A stretch of 64,000 nucleotides of DNA from contig CAJTPR010000008.1 of NCBI GenBank assembly GCA_910578275.1, positions 1 through 64,000 on the forward strand, read 5' to 3'. A program made the position numbers and the translations under genes. How positions within the stretch are numbered: the first letter of the stretch is position 1; every line of letters begins with the position of its first letter. The notes under the pieces were generated by a model that saw nothing but the letters and a program-made list of their open reading frames with translations, searched no databases and was not told the DNA's origin. The DNA comes from an uncultured Bacteroidales bacterium (lineage in GTDB: Bacteria > Bacteroidota > Bacteroidia > Bacteroidales > P3). Positions 7,836-16,558 of this stretch are shown here, piece after piece.

Positions 7836-8534
7836 ATGGCTAGACGAAACACCCGCATCGGTATCTTGCTCATCGTCATCGGAACGGTTACCTTGGCCTT
7901 GCTGCTTTTGTGGCTGATGGGTTTCCGTTTGGCCGGAACGGACCCAAGCCATTGGTTCTCGAAAGAAAGGCAAACGGAAAGACCCATCGTCAGACGACCC
8001 GAAATCGTGGCACCCGTACCGACCGGCACTTCCGAACTCGAAGAATTCTACGCGCGTCATCCGCGTATAGAAAAACGCAGGAAGAAAGAGGAAGAGCTCG
8101 ACACCTCCTTGTGGCGGACCGACTATTATACCAGCCCCGAAGGAGTATCCTGGAAAAAAGACAGCAATTCGGACAACGTGCTTTCCGAAACCAAGAAAGG
8201 CGAACACGAATACGCCACCACCGCCCCCTTGCAACCCGAAAACACGCCCCAGCAATCCCTTCATGTGGAATTTTGGGAATCGCCCGTCAAATACAAAGGA
8301 TACAAGCTCGACCGCAAGCAATTGATCATATTCGGAATATCCCCCGACGACGCATTGCGTTTCGAAAACCATCAAGACGGAATCTGGATGCACCACGACA
8401 AGAAAATCTATCTGCTCAAGCCCAATACGGGCTACATGCCTTTCGTGGAACGGGGCGCGACACTTTCCGCCCAGGATTCCATCCTGGCCGTCCAAGCCGG
8501 CCTGGCCGCCGAAAGACATATCCAGGAAAAATAG
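7836..8534 (+). CDS. Membrane-anchored protein of unknown function
   Basis: The protein has 232 residues. The ATG at 7836 was chosen because it is followed by a basic MARRNTR and one membrane segment at about residues 9-28, giving a type II (N-in) anchor; the open frame upstream overlaps the hydrolase gene. The rest should lie in the periplasm. It is charged, with a KRRKKEEE patch near residue 82 and a C-terminal region of mixed sheet and helix. No known domain is recognised. It starts 10 bases after the serine hydrolase and ends 2 bases before dapF, so it is cotranscribed with both. A cell-envelope role is a guess from position only. Confidence 0.7.
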   Translation: MARRNTRIGILLIVIGTVTLALLLLWLMGFRLAGTDPSHWFSKERQTERPIVRRPEIVAPVPTGTSELEEFYARHPRIEKRRKKEEELDTSLWRTDYYTSPEGVSWKKDSNSDNVLSETKKGEHEYATTAPLQPENTPQQSLHVEFWESPVKYKGYKLDRKQLIIFGISPDDALRFENHQDGIWMHHDKKIYLLKPNTGYMPFVERGATLSAQDSILAVQAGLAAERHIQEK

Positions 8535-8536
8535 GC

Positions 8537-9427
8537 ATGAAAAACAGGTTGCACTTCTACAAATATCAAGGCGCGGGCAACGACTTCGTGGTGGCGGACA
8601 ATCGCCAGGGGCATTTTTCCAATTTGGATTTCAAACAGATAGCCCTCATCTGCGACCGGCGTTTCGGCATAGGTGCCGATGGCTTCATGCTTTTGGAGAA
8701 TCATCCCGAACACGCTTTCTGCATGCGTTTCTTCAATTCCGACGGCATGCCCGGAAGCATGTGCGGGAACGGCGGCCGGTGCATCGTCGCCTTCGCCTTG
8801 AAATCGGGACTGATCCGGGAAAACGAGCCTGTCGTCTTTTGGAGCAGCGACGGTGAACATCAAGCCACCGTGCTCTCCCGGCACGGAGATCAGTGCATGG
8901 TGCGCCTCAAGATGCGCGACGTGGATTTCTACGCTTGCGACACGGACATGCGCACGTTCCTCATAGACACCGGATCGCCCCACTACGTCTCGTTTCGCGA
9001 CAATTGCCAGAACACGGACGTGACGGGCGAAGGAAAAAGGATACGCTTTTCGAGCGATTTTCCCGAAGGAACGAACGTGGATTTCGTGGAAAAAGACGGC
9101 GAAGGACTGATCGTACGCACCTATGAACGCGGCGTGGAAGACGAGACGTTCTCGTGCGGCACGGGTGCCACGGCCTCGGCCATGGCCATGGCTCTCAAGG
9201 AACATTTTCCGGAGGGCAGGCATCGGATAGGGGTTTCCACCAAAGGCGGTCAGCTGCAAGTCGATTTCCTGTCGGGCAAGAGGACGGGCATCGATCCTGT
9301 CGCTCCGCATGCGTTCGCCACGCTTCCCGAAGGATTCCACGCGCCCCGGGATCATGGATTCTGCCAAGTATATCTGGAAGGCCTGGCCACTTTCGTCTTC
9401 GAAGCCGACCTGGAAATCGACTTGTAA
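8537..9427 (+). CDS. dapF: Diaminopimelate epimerase
   Basis: Converts LL- to meso-diaminopimelate for lysine and peptidoglycan synthesis without a cofactor. The protein has 296 residues. ATG 8537 gives the standard N-terminus MKNRLHFYKYQGAGNDFVV. The two catalytic cysteines are C76 in MCGNGGRC and C207 in ETFSCGTGA. GADGFMLLE is also conserved. A stretch of about 25 residues near 247-275 lies between the last core strand and the usual C-terminal strand and is longer than in most family members. The gene is 2 bases from its upstream neighbour and 10 bases from the acetyltransferase. No other lysine-biosynthesis gene is nearby. Confidence 0.95.
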   Translation: MKNRLHFYKYQGAGNDFVVADNRQGHFSNLDFKQIALICDRRFGIGADGFMLLENHPEHAFCMRFFNSDGMPGSMCGNGGRCIVAFALKSGLIRENEPVVFWSSDGEHQATVLSRHGDQCMVRLKMRDVDFYACDTDMRTFLIDTGSPHYVSFRDNCQNTDVTGEGKRIRFSSDFPEGTNVDFVEKDGEGLIVRTYERGVEDETFSCGTGATASAMAMALKEHFPEGRHRIGVSTKGGQLQVDFLSGKRTGIDPVAPHAFATLPEGFHAPRDHGFCQVYLEGLATFVFEADLEIDL

Positions 9428-9437
9428 CACGCACCGG

Positions 9438-9992
9438 ATGGATACGGAACACCTTTCAGAATCCTTGTTCCTGCGAGCCTTGGAACCGGACGACATCGAT
9501 TTCCTTTACGATCTGGAGAACCGGGAGGACAGTTTCCTGGTGGGTGAAAACTGCATTCCGTTCTCGCGTGATTTCCTGCAACGTTTCGTATATGCTTCCT
9601 TGCACGAAAACCTGCTTTCCACCGGACAATTGCGGCTGGTGGCGTGCAAGACGCCGCCCCTCGGGAAAAAAGGCTTCGAGATGCCGCCCGTGGGAGTGCT
9701 CGACTTTTTCAACCACGACGCGCTGCACCGTCGTGCCGAAGTGGGCATCGTGGTCTGCAAGGATCTGCGCGGAAAGGGTTTGGGCGCAAAAATATTGCAG
9801 GAAGCATGCGTCTACGCGCAAAACCGACTAAATTTGCACCAGCTTCATGCCGAAACGGCCGTTTGCAACACAAGCAGCGTCAGGATATTCCGCAGTTGCG
9901 GGTTCAAACGTTGCGGTTCACGCAGGCAATGGATCATGCAAGGCGGGAAATGGGTGGATGTCGTGCTTTGGCAGAAGATCTTCGACGAATAG
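9438..9992 (+). CDS. GNAT-family N-acetyltransferase (RimJ/RimL-like)
   Basis: The protein has 184 residues and probably transfers an acetyl group from acetyl-CoA to an amine. The start MDTEHLSESLFLRALEP is typical of the RimJ/RimL branch. The acetyl-CoA loop appears as LRGKGLGAKILQEA at about residues 113-126, and the family's late strand as NTSSVRIFRSCGFKRCG. The substrate is not known; relatives act on ribosomal N-termini, amino acids or antibiotics. It sits 10 bases after dapF and 25 bases before gltX. Confidence 0.85.
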   Translation: MDTEHLSESLFLRALEPDDIDFLYDLENREDSFLVGENCIPFSRDFLQRFVYASLHENLLSTGQLRLVACKTPPLGKKGFEMPPVGVLDFFNHDALHRRAEVGIVVCKDLRGKGLGAKILQEACVYAQNRLNLHQLHAETAVCNTSSVRIFRSCGFKRCGSRRQWIMQGGKWVDVVLWQKIFDE

Positions 9993-10017
9993 AAAAACAG
10001 AAAAGAACCTCAACAAG

Positions 10018-11586
10018 ATGAACACCGAAAGAAAAGTCAGGGTGCGGTTCGCCCCCAGCCCCACGGGACCGTTGCACATCGGCGGGGTACGCACGGCCTT
10101 GTTCAACTACCTCTTTGCCAAAAAGCACGGCGGGGACTTTCTCCTTCGCATAGAAGACACCGACTCCAACCGTTTCGTCCCCGGAGCGGAGGAATATATC
10201 ATGGAAGCTTTCAGATGGCTCGGATTGCCTTTCGACGAAGGCGTGGGCGTCGGCGGTCCGCACGGACCTTACCGTCAGTCGGAACGGCGCGACATCTATC
10301 GCCGCTACGTGAAGCAACTGTTGGATTCGGGACACGCCTATTACGCCTTCGACACGCCCGAAGAACTGGAAGCCATGCGCAAGCGGCTGGAAGAAAGCAA
10401 GTCCAACAGCCAACAATACGACGCAAGCACCCGCATGGGCATGAAAAACTCGCTCAGCCTTTCACCCGCCCGGACCGAAGCCCTTCTCGAGGCGGGAACA
10501 CCTTACGTGGTCCGCGTCAAGATAGACCCGGGGCAAACGATCACGGTAAACGACATGATCCGAGGGGAAGTGACGGTCAGTTCCGACATATTGGACGACA
10601 AGGTGCTCTACAAGAGCGCCGACGACCTGCCCACCTATCATCTGGCCAATATCGTCGACGACCATCTGATGGAGATTTCACATGTCATCCGCGGGGAGGA
10701 ATGGCTGCCGTCGGCACCGTTGCACGTCCTGCTCTACCGGTATTTCGGCTGGCAGGAAACGATGCCTCGTTTCGCCCATCTCCCTCTTCTTCTCAAACCC
10801 GACGGCAACGGCAAATTGAGCAAGCGAGACGGCGACCGCCTCGGTTTTCCCGTCTTCCCCTTGGCCTGGACCGACCCCAAGTCGGGAGAGAAAAGCAGCG
10901 GCTACCGTGAAAGCGGCTACTACCCGGAAGCGGTGGTGAACATGCTGGCATTCCTGGGGTGGAATCCCGGCACCGAACAGGAACTCTTTACGCTAAACGA
11001 GCTCGTGGAAGCCTTCAACCTGGAAAAAGTGAGCAAGTCGGGTGCCAAGTTCAACCTGGAAAAGGCGCATTGGTTCAATCATCAGTACTTGCAACGGCAA
11101 AGCGACGCGGACTTGGCCCAAGGACTCAAGAAACGCACGTCCGGCCCCGATGTGAAAGGCGGACTTTCCCGTTCCGCCGGAACGTTTTCAGATGCAGACC
11201 TGCAAAGAATCGTGGGCTTGGTGAAAGAACGTCTCAGTTTCCCCGACGAACTCTGGGCGCAGACCTATTTCTTTTTCGAGGCTCCGGATTCCTACGATGA
11301 AAAGGTGGTGAAGAAACGTTGGAGCGAAGACATGCCGCAGATCCTGCGCGCATGGTGCGCCGAAGCGGAAAAGACCGATTTCTCCGCCTCCGTGCTGGAA
11401 TCGCTTACCCAGGACATGATAGGGAAAAACGCCTGGAACGCCGGCAAGGTGTTCAACAGCATGCGACTGGCCTTGGTCGGCGCCTCCATGGGGCCGCACA
11501 TCTTCGACATCATGCAACTCATCGGCAAGCAGGAAACCCTGGCACGTCTGGAAAAGGCATGTACCGAAATCGGAAACGGGAACTGA
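10018..11586 (+). CDS. gltX: Glutamyl-tRNA synthetase
   Basis: Charges tRNA-Glu. The protein has 522 residues. ATG 10018 (MNTERKVRVRFAPSPTG) is the usual start; the open frame upstream only overlaps the acetyltransferase gene. The HIGH motif is HIGG at residues 20-23, and KMSKS appears as KLSKRDGD. The ATP-site segment FAPSPTGPLHIGG is intact and the anticodon-binding C-terminal domain is present. Last gene of the operon. It ends 7 bases from the oppositely directed xseB, with no terminator hairpin seen between them. Confidence 0.97.
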   Translation: MNTERKVRVRFAPSPTGPLHIGGVRTALFNYLFAKKHGGDFLLRIEDTDSNRFVPGAEEYIMEAFRWLGLPFDEGVGVGGPHGPYRQSERRDIYRRYVKQLLDSGHAYYAFDTPEELEAMRKRLEESKSNSQQYDASTRMGMKNSLSLSPARTEALLEAGTPYVVRVKIDPGQTITVNDMIRGEVTVSSDILDDKVLYKSADDLPTYHLANIVDDHLMEISHVIRGEEWLPSAPLHVLLYRYFGWQETMPRFAHLPLLLKPDGNGKLSKRDGDRLGFPVFPLAWTDPKSGEKSSGYRESGYYPEAVVNMLAFLGWNPGTEQELFTLNELVEAFNLEKVSKSGAKFNLEKAHWFNHQYLQRQSDADLAQGLKKRTSGPDVKGGLSRSAGTFSDADLQRIVGLVKERLSFPDELWAQTYFFFEAPDSYDEKVVKKRWSEDMPQILRAWCAEAEKTDFSASVLESLTQDMIGKNAWNAGKVFNSMRLALVGASMGPHIFDIMQLIGKQETLARLEKACTEIGNGN

Positions 11587-11593
11587 CAGGAAA

Positions 11594-11911
11594 CTATCCG
11601 AGCCCGTCCAGTATCTCCTGCACCTCCTTTTCGGTACTGCCGAGCTTGCGGCGGCAGATGGCAAGCAAGCCGACGGCTTCCTTGAGGTGTTCGGTGAGCC
11701 GGTCTACCGTTATCGTTTCCGCGTCGAGCCCCTCCACGATTTCCTGAAGACGTTCAAAGGCCTTGTCATAACTTTCCTGCCCGGTCTCGGCGGTTCCCGT
11801 ACGGGCCTTCGGACGTTTCTTTCCGCCTTTTTTAGACAGGACCCGCTCCTGTCCGGCCGCTTCGCCTGACTGCTGAAAGACGTGGGTCGGGATAGAATCT
11901 TTCTTTTCCAT
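11594..11911 (-). CDS. xseB: Exodeoxyribonuclease VII small subunit
   Basis: Small helical subunit that assembles on XseA. The protein has 105 residues, longer than the usual 65-80, because of a charged lysine-rich N-terminal extension of about 40 residues (SKKGGKKRPKARTG). The conserved core is YDKAFERLQEIVEGLD followed by the coiled LTEHLKEAVGLL. Its ATG overlaps the xseA stop codon by one base, a sign of coupled translation. It is last in the minus-strand unit. Confidence 0.9.
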   Translation of the reverse strand: MEKKDSIPTHVFQQSGEAAGQERVLSKKGGKKRPKARTGTAETGQESYDKAFERLQEIVEGLDAETITVDRLTEHLKEAVGLLAICRRKLGSTEKEVQEILDGLG

Positions 11912-13170
11912 TATTCGTGTTTTTCGGAGGTCAGGACGCGACTGGTCAGAACACCGTCGGCCAAGACCGTGACAAGTTGTTCTCCCGGCGCGGCATCACA
12001 GACCCGGGAAACGAGTTTATTGTTTTGATACGTGAGCGAATATCCCATCCGAAGGTTCCGTTCCGGAGAAACGCGACGCAAGGTCTTTTCCATTTCCCCT
12101 GTTTCCTGGCTTTTTTCCTTGAGCAATCTCAAGACGGCACGTCGCATCCGTTCCTGCAATTCCTGCAAACGTTCCTTTCGATAACGCAGCCTCAGTCCAG
12201 GAACCTTCAAAAGGTTTTCCACCCGGTCCAACGAATTCCTGGCCGCCTCCAGACATCCTTCGGCCGACACACGCAGCCGCTCGGCGGCCAAGTCGAGCAT
12301 CTCCTCGAACTCCTCGAAACGTTTGAGCACGAAAACCGCCAATTCGGTAGGCGTGATGCCATGGAACCAGGCCACCTCCTCGCTCACCGTAAGGTTGGTG
12401 GAATGCCCGATGCCGGTCAGCACGGGCACGGGATAAAGACAGATGTCGCGCGCCAGGTCGTAGTTGTTGTAAGCGCTCAGCCCCACTTCGTCGCCGCCGC
12501 CACGGACAATCATCACCACGTCGAAATCGAGCGGAAATTCCTGCACTTCCCGCAAGGCGGCACGAATGGATTCCACCGCGCCGTCTCCTTGCAAGAGCGC
12601 CGGAAAAAGACGTACGTAGAATCCGTATCCGCGGCCGTTCCGGCCCAGCACCTGCATGAAATCGGAATAACCCTTGCTTGTCTGCCCCGAGATGACGGCG
12701 ATTTTGGCCGGAAGCAACGGCAATTCCAACCGCTTGTTGCGTCCCAGCAACCCCTCCTCGTCCAGACGCCGCAGGCTCGACGCGCGTTCACGTTCCAAAC
12801 TGCCCAAGGCATAGGCCGGATCGATGTCGTGGATACGCAAGCTCAGGCCATAGCGGGGATCGTACTGGACAGAGGCGGAAAACAGGATTTCCATATCGTC
12901 TTTCAAGGGTTCGCGCACCGTCTGCAAGAAAGAGGCGTTGATACGCCGGTAGTCACCGTTCCAGAGCGTGGCGCGCATCTGCGCCACGATGACCCCGTTT
13001 TCCTTCTGAAGCAGTTCGGGAAAACAATGCCCGCTGCCCGGATAAAGATTGAGCTTGTGAAGTTCGGCCTTCACCCAAAACGTCGAACCATACCTTTCGG
13101 TCAACGTCTTCCGTATGCTCTTGCATACGTCCAACAAGGAAAAAACACGGATGTCGGGAACAAGGGACAT
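11911..13170 (-). CDS. xseA: Exodeoxyribonuclease VII large subunit
   Basis: Catalytic subunit of ExoVII, which degrades single-stranded DNA from both ends. The protein has 419 residues. The ATG at 13170 (MSLVPDIRVFSLLDV) starts just before the conserved OB-fold domain; codons upstream would run into the preceding gene and are not conserved. The catalytic domain contains VISGQTSKGYSDF, MIVRGGGD and TGIGHSTN, all characteristic, and is followed by a coiled region and the C-terminal segment RMGYSLTY. The gene starts 29 bases after the propeller lipoprotein gene and overlaps xseB by one base. Confidence 0.95.
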   Translation of the reverse strand: MSLVPDIRVFSLLDVCKSIRKTLTERYGSTFWVKAELHKLNLYPGSGHCFPELLQKENGVIVAQMRATLWNGDYRRINASFLQTVREPLKDDMEILFSASVQYDPRYGLSLRIHDIDPAYALGSLERERASSLRRLDEEGLLGRNKRLELPLLPAKIAVISGQTSKGYSDFMQVLGRNGRGYGFYVRLFPALLQGDGAVESIRAALREVQEFPLDFDVVMIVRGGGDEVGLSAYNNYDLARDICLYPVPVLTGIGHSTNLTVSEEVAWFHGITPTELAVFVLKRFEEFEEMLDLAAERLRVSAEGCLEAARNSLDRVENLLKVPGLRLRYRKERLQELQERMRRAVLRLLKEKSQETGEMEKTLRRVSPERNLRMGYSLTYQNNKLVSRVCDAAPGEQLVTVLADGVLTSRVLTSEKHE

Positions 13171-13199
13171 GTCAAAGGCTGATAATCGGCAAAGATACG

Positions 13200-14837
13200 T
13201 CAGTGTCCGCCACGGAGCATCGACTTTTTTCCGGATTCCAGCCTGAAACAAGACAAGGAGGTGTCTATGTCCACCAGGACCTCCTCGGAACGGGCCGTGC
13301 CCATGACTTCATGCGCCGTATGACGTACCGGCACGGTAGAAAGCACGGGAAAGACAAAACCCTGTAAATTGGTCAGGTAGAAGTCTCCCCGCGCACGAGG
13401 CACCAGGAACGGCTTTGAAAACGTGCCCGTCTCCGCATCAAAACGGGTGACATAGGTTTCAGGAATGACCAAAGTCCGCCGGCTGCTCGAAAAAACCATC
13501 CACCGGCCGGTAGACGAAAACGAATGACCCTTTTCGCTTCCGGGCGTATTGAGCATCTTCAATTCCAGCGGCCGCAACGTGTCCGCATGCAAGTCCAATC
13601 GATAGAAATCACCCAAGTCCTGCAAGGGAAAAGTGCTGGTCTTGAGCAAAGAAAGTACCAGATACCTGCCGTCCTTGCTCACCTTGGGCATGGAGGCGCT
13701 TTTCTGCATGAGGGAAAACGGATAAACGCAACGCAAGTCTGAAAAACTCCTGTCAGACAAATCGAAGCTTATCCGCATCAAGTCATCCCAAACCTGCTCG
13801 GTACGGTTCTGGCGCATGGAAAGCGAAGAGTCGACATGTCGCGGAAACGGAAAGACCCCATATCTCTTTTTCGGGGAACGACAGAAATAAAGATGCCTGC
13901 CGTCCGGACTCCATGCGGGGAAAACCTGGTCGAACGCCGTATCGGTAAGTTGCGGGCACGAAAAAAGCCGCATCTTTTCCACGTCCAGCAACACGATGCT
14001 TCCCAACGTATCGAGCGTATATATGATTTTCCGCGTAGAACTCGCATAGTGCACCGACGTGGGCAGGTTCGTCGAGAAAGCCACGATCTTTCCCGAAGGA
14101 TGCCATGCCGGATAGGTCAGGCGCAGGTCGTAATTATCCGGGAGGGCGATCTTCATGAGCGTGTCGCCACGCATGACAATCGTCCCCTTATGGTTGCCAC
14201 GAACGTGGAAGACCATGTTCCGGCTATCGTTCTGCAGGCAGTCGTGGCAATTCATGCAACTTCGTTGCCCACGGCCGTCGTAATCCAGAAGGCGGTTGTG
14301 ACCGACAAGACGGGTCTTGCAATTTTCCAAGTCGTATTGGACCATGAACACGTCGCCATGCCGCCCCTCCTCATACTGGCTTACACGGTAAAGCAGGTAT
14401 TTGTCTATCTGATCTGGAGAAACAAACCAATGCAAAGGCTCGTATCGGACATGTTTTTCCTTGGACTTGAAACTTATCTCGACCGACAGATAACCGCCGA
14501 CGGCTTCCGAAAGAAGCCTTTTCCATTTTCGGGACGGAATTTTCGTACCACCCGTGCGCCTTATGCCGAAGACATCCGATCTGCGAGGATTCCGCAAAGA
14601 ATCATAAGCCCGGACAACGACCCAGGCCTTTTCCATGCAAACGGAATCAGGATGGAAAGCGAAATTGAGCGGAGCCATATTGACTGGTATCACGATGCTG
14701 TCGGCATAGGCCGGAACGATGGGAGCGAACGTACCGGACAATTCCCCCCTGTCTTCGACCGGGCCGGAACAGGCCGTCACCCACAAGGAGAACGATGCCG
14801 CCAGATATATCAGGAAACGAGTTTTCATGATCATCAT
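13200..14837 (-). CDS. Lipoprotein with TolB/PD40-like beta-propeller and a CxxCH motif
   Basis: The protein has 545 residues. The start at 14837 overlaps the upstream stop codon as ATGA; an alternative ATG lies at 14828. The lipobox is WVTAC with cysteine 23. Propeller repeats of the PD40 type are visible, such as YPAWHPSGKIVAFS, FPAWSPDGRHLYF and VSKDGRYLVLS. Residues C194, C197 and H198 (CMNCHDC) form a CxxCH signature that normally binds c-type heme covalently, and a further cysteine follows. I recall Bacteroidota propeller proteins with this motif, but their function is not established. Partner of the DUF6057-like membrane protein, with which it is translationally coupled. Electron transfer, or sensing at the envelope, is inference. 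Confidence 0.75.
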   Translation of the reverse strand: MMIMKTRFLIYLAASFSLWVTACSGPVEDRGELSGTFAPIVPAYADSIVIPVNMAPLNFAFHPDSVCMEKAWVVVRAYDSLRNPRRSDVFGIRRTGGTKIPSRKWKRLLSEAVGGYLSVEISFKSKEKHVRYEPLHWFVSPDQIDKYLLYRVSQYEEGRHGDVFMVQYDLENCKTRLVGHNRLLDYDGRGQRSCMNCHDCLQNDSRNMVFHVRGNHKGTIVMRGDTLMKIALPDNYDLRLTYPAWHPSGKIVAFSTNLPTSVHYASSTRKIIYTLDTLGSIVLLDVEKMRLFSCPQLTDTAFDQVFPAWSPDGRHLYFCRSPKKRYGVFPFPRHVDSSLSMRQNRTEQVWDDLMRISFDLSDRSFSDLRCVYPFSLMQKSASMPKVSKDGRYLVLSLLKTSTFPLQDLGDFYRLDLHADTLRPLELKMLNTPGSEKGHSFSSTGRWMVFSSSRRTLVIPETYVTRFDAETGTFSKPFLVPRARGDFYLTNLQGFVFPVLSTVPVRHTAHEVMGTARSEEVLVDIDTSLSCFRLESGKKSMLRGGH

Positions 14838-16543
14838 CGATATAGGAACCTACGGAAATAATAATGGAAGAAATACGTGGAACCCTGGGTCTTCCTTATG
14901 TCGTCCACTGTCAGGCCGCCCATACGATGCAGCTTTTGATCCTGACGGGCACGCCGGAATCCGGCCAATATGGCGGGCGAATAATCGTAACCGGCGTATC
15001 TCCGAAGGGCGGTGTCCCTGTCGGGTTCATAGTCCTGAAGGATAAGCAGGCCTTCCTGCACGTAATCGGGCAATATCTTGTAACCGCACCGGCGATAATG
15101 CCGTGCCAAAGACGGCAAGGAATCCAGCTCCTTATATAAAAGTTTGAGGAATGTATAATATTCCAACACGTTCCTGCCGGAACGAGGCGTGTACATCTGC
15201 AAGACCCAACCGTCGAGGGCGGTACCGGGCTCTTCCTGCATCCGCTGATTGTTGATACGACGTTGCTCCGCAAAAAAGGATTCTTGCCATTCACGAGCCA
15301 GACCTGTATAGAACAACGTATATCGAAGATAATAGAGGTAATTGGCAGCCAAGTCGTAACGTTTCAGAAAAAGGGCATTGGGAATGACCATTTTCAATGT
15401 AGCATTCTGCAGTCCGTTGACATTCAATATATTGTTGGTATAAATGCGCATCGGTACGAAAAGGCCCAGATGCCAGGCGAAACGCATGTTCGGAAAATTG
15501 TACTCTCCTGCGATGGAGTTTCCCGGAAGCATCATGTTCATCTCATGAATATCGCCATAGGAAAAAAAACGACGGTTCAGCAGGCCGCTTTCCAACAAGG
15601 CCTCTTTCAAGTTTACCGCCAACATCTCACGAATGACGTAATGTTCCCGATCCGCCCCGTCGACCGGATTCGGATTCGCATCGAAATAAGTGGAAGCCAT
15701 ATCCACCAACGCGCGCCATTGCTCACGGTCGGCCATTTTCTCGCTTCTGGAGAAAACGCGATGCAAGGAAAGATCCTTGTCTCGACCTTGCCACAGGTCC
15801 AAGCCGAACATGGTCCGGACCGGATAAACGAACACGATGGAAAAAAGCCATGCCGTCAATACCCAGGAAGCGATTCCCGTCAACGAAAAACCCAAGGCCG
15901 GAAAAGGATTCGCCCTCACCGCGGCGGAACGGAAAAACTCCGACCATGGCACAAGGATCCCCGTCAACGAAACGTAAAGCAACGAAACCGGACCCGTCAG
16001 GTAAAACAGGAGAACGCAAGCCACAAAGAATAAAGACAACCGCCAACCGAACGTCTTGCCTTTACCGGGCGCAGGAACCGGGTCACGTTCAACCAACGGC
16101 AAGCTCGCCCAAACCGCCATCATGTTCAGCCAATAAGCGACAGCCAAACAGAAATGGTACAAGTCACGATAGGCGAAACACCAAAAAGGCACGAAAACGA
16201 CCAACCCCGGCAACAGCCGCCACCATGCGCTCCTACTCTCTCCGGGAACAAGGGCCCGGGCGAAGCCTCTTGCCGCGAGAAACAAAAACATGGCCAGAAA
16301 GGCCAAAACCGCCACCATGAAGGCGCGATTACAGAAAAACTGCACGAAAAACCGGGAAAGGAGACGGGAAAAGCCGCCCGGTTCGGCGAAAAACGACTGC
16401 ATCCAAGCTGGCAGGAAACAAAAAAAACTTTCGTTTTCCATGCATTCCAGCCACGGATAAAAATAGCACACCCAAGCTGCAAGCAGCAAGGGTGTGCCGA
16501 TGATAAGGGTTAATTTGAGCGTCTTGTCAAAAAACCTTCGCAT
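14834..16543 (-). CDS. Multi-pass membrane protein, DUF6057-like
   Basis: The protein has 569 residues. The N-terminal half has about seven or eight hydrophobic segments (roughly residues 12-30, 65-90, 105-150, 170-200, 210-240). The C-terminal half is soluble and helical, with repeat-like helices such as LKEALLESGLLNRRFF and LFLKRYDLAANYLYYLRY resembling TPR units. The family appears to be the Bacteroidota DUF6057 group, recognised from memory of its architecture and from its pairing with a propeller lipoprotein. It overlaps that partner gene by four bases (ATGA), so the two products are made together. Biochemical role unknown. It follows the C1B peptidase gene after 15 bases. Confidence 0.7.
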   Translation of the reverse strand: MRRFFDKTLKLTLIIGTPLLLAAWVCYFYPWLECMENESFFCFLPAWMQSFFAEPGGFSRLLSRFFVQFFCNRAFMVAVLAFLAMFLFLAARGFARALVPGESRSAWWRLLPGLVVFVPFWCFAYRDLYHFCLAVAYWLNMMAVWASLPLVERDPVPAPGKGKTFGWRLSLFFVACVLLFYLTGPVSLLYVSLTGILVPWSEFFRSAAVRANPFPALGFSLTGIASWVLTAWLFSIVFVYPVRTMFGLDLWQGRDKDLSLHRVFSRSEKMADREQWRALVDMASTYFDANPNPVDGADREHYVIREMLAVNLKEALLESGLLNRRFFSYGDIHEMNMMLPGNSIAGEYNFPNMRFAWHLGLFVPMRIYTNNILNVNGLQNATLKMVIPNALFLKRYDLAANYLYYLRYTLFYTGLAREWQESFFAEQRRINNQRMQEEPGTALDGWVLQMYTPRSGRNVLEYYTFLKLLYKELDSLPSLARHYRRCGYKILPDYVQEGLLILQDYEPDRDTALRRYAGYDYSPAILAGFRRARQDQKLHRMGGLTVDDIRKTQGSTYFFHYYFRRFLYR

Positions 16544-16558
16544 GAAGACCTCGACGCA

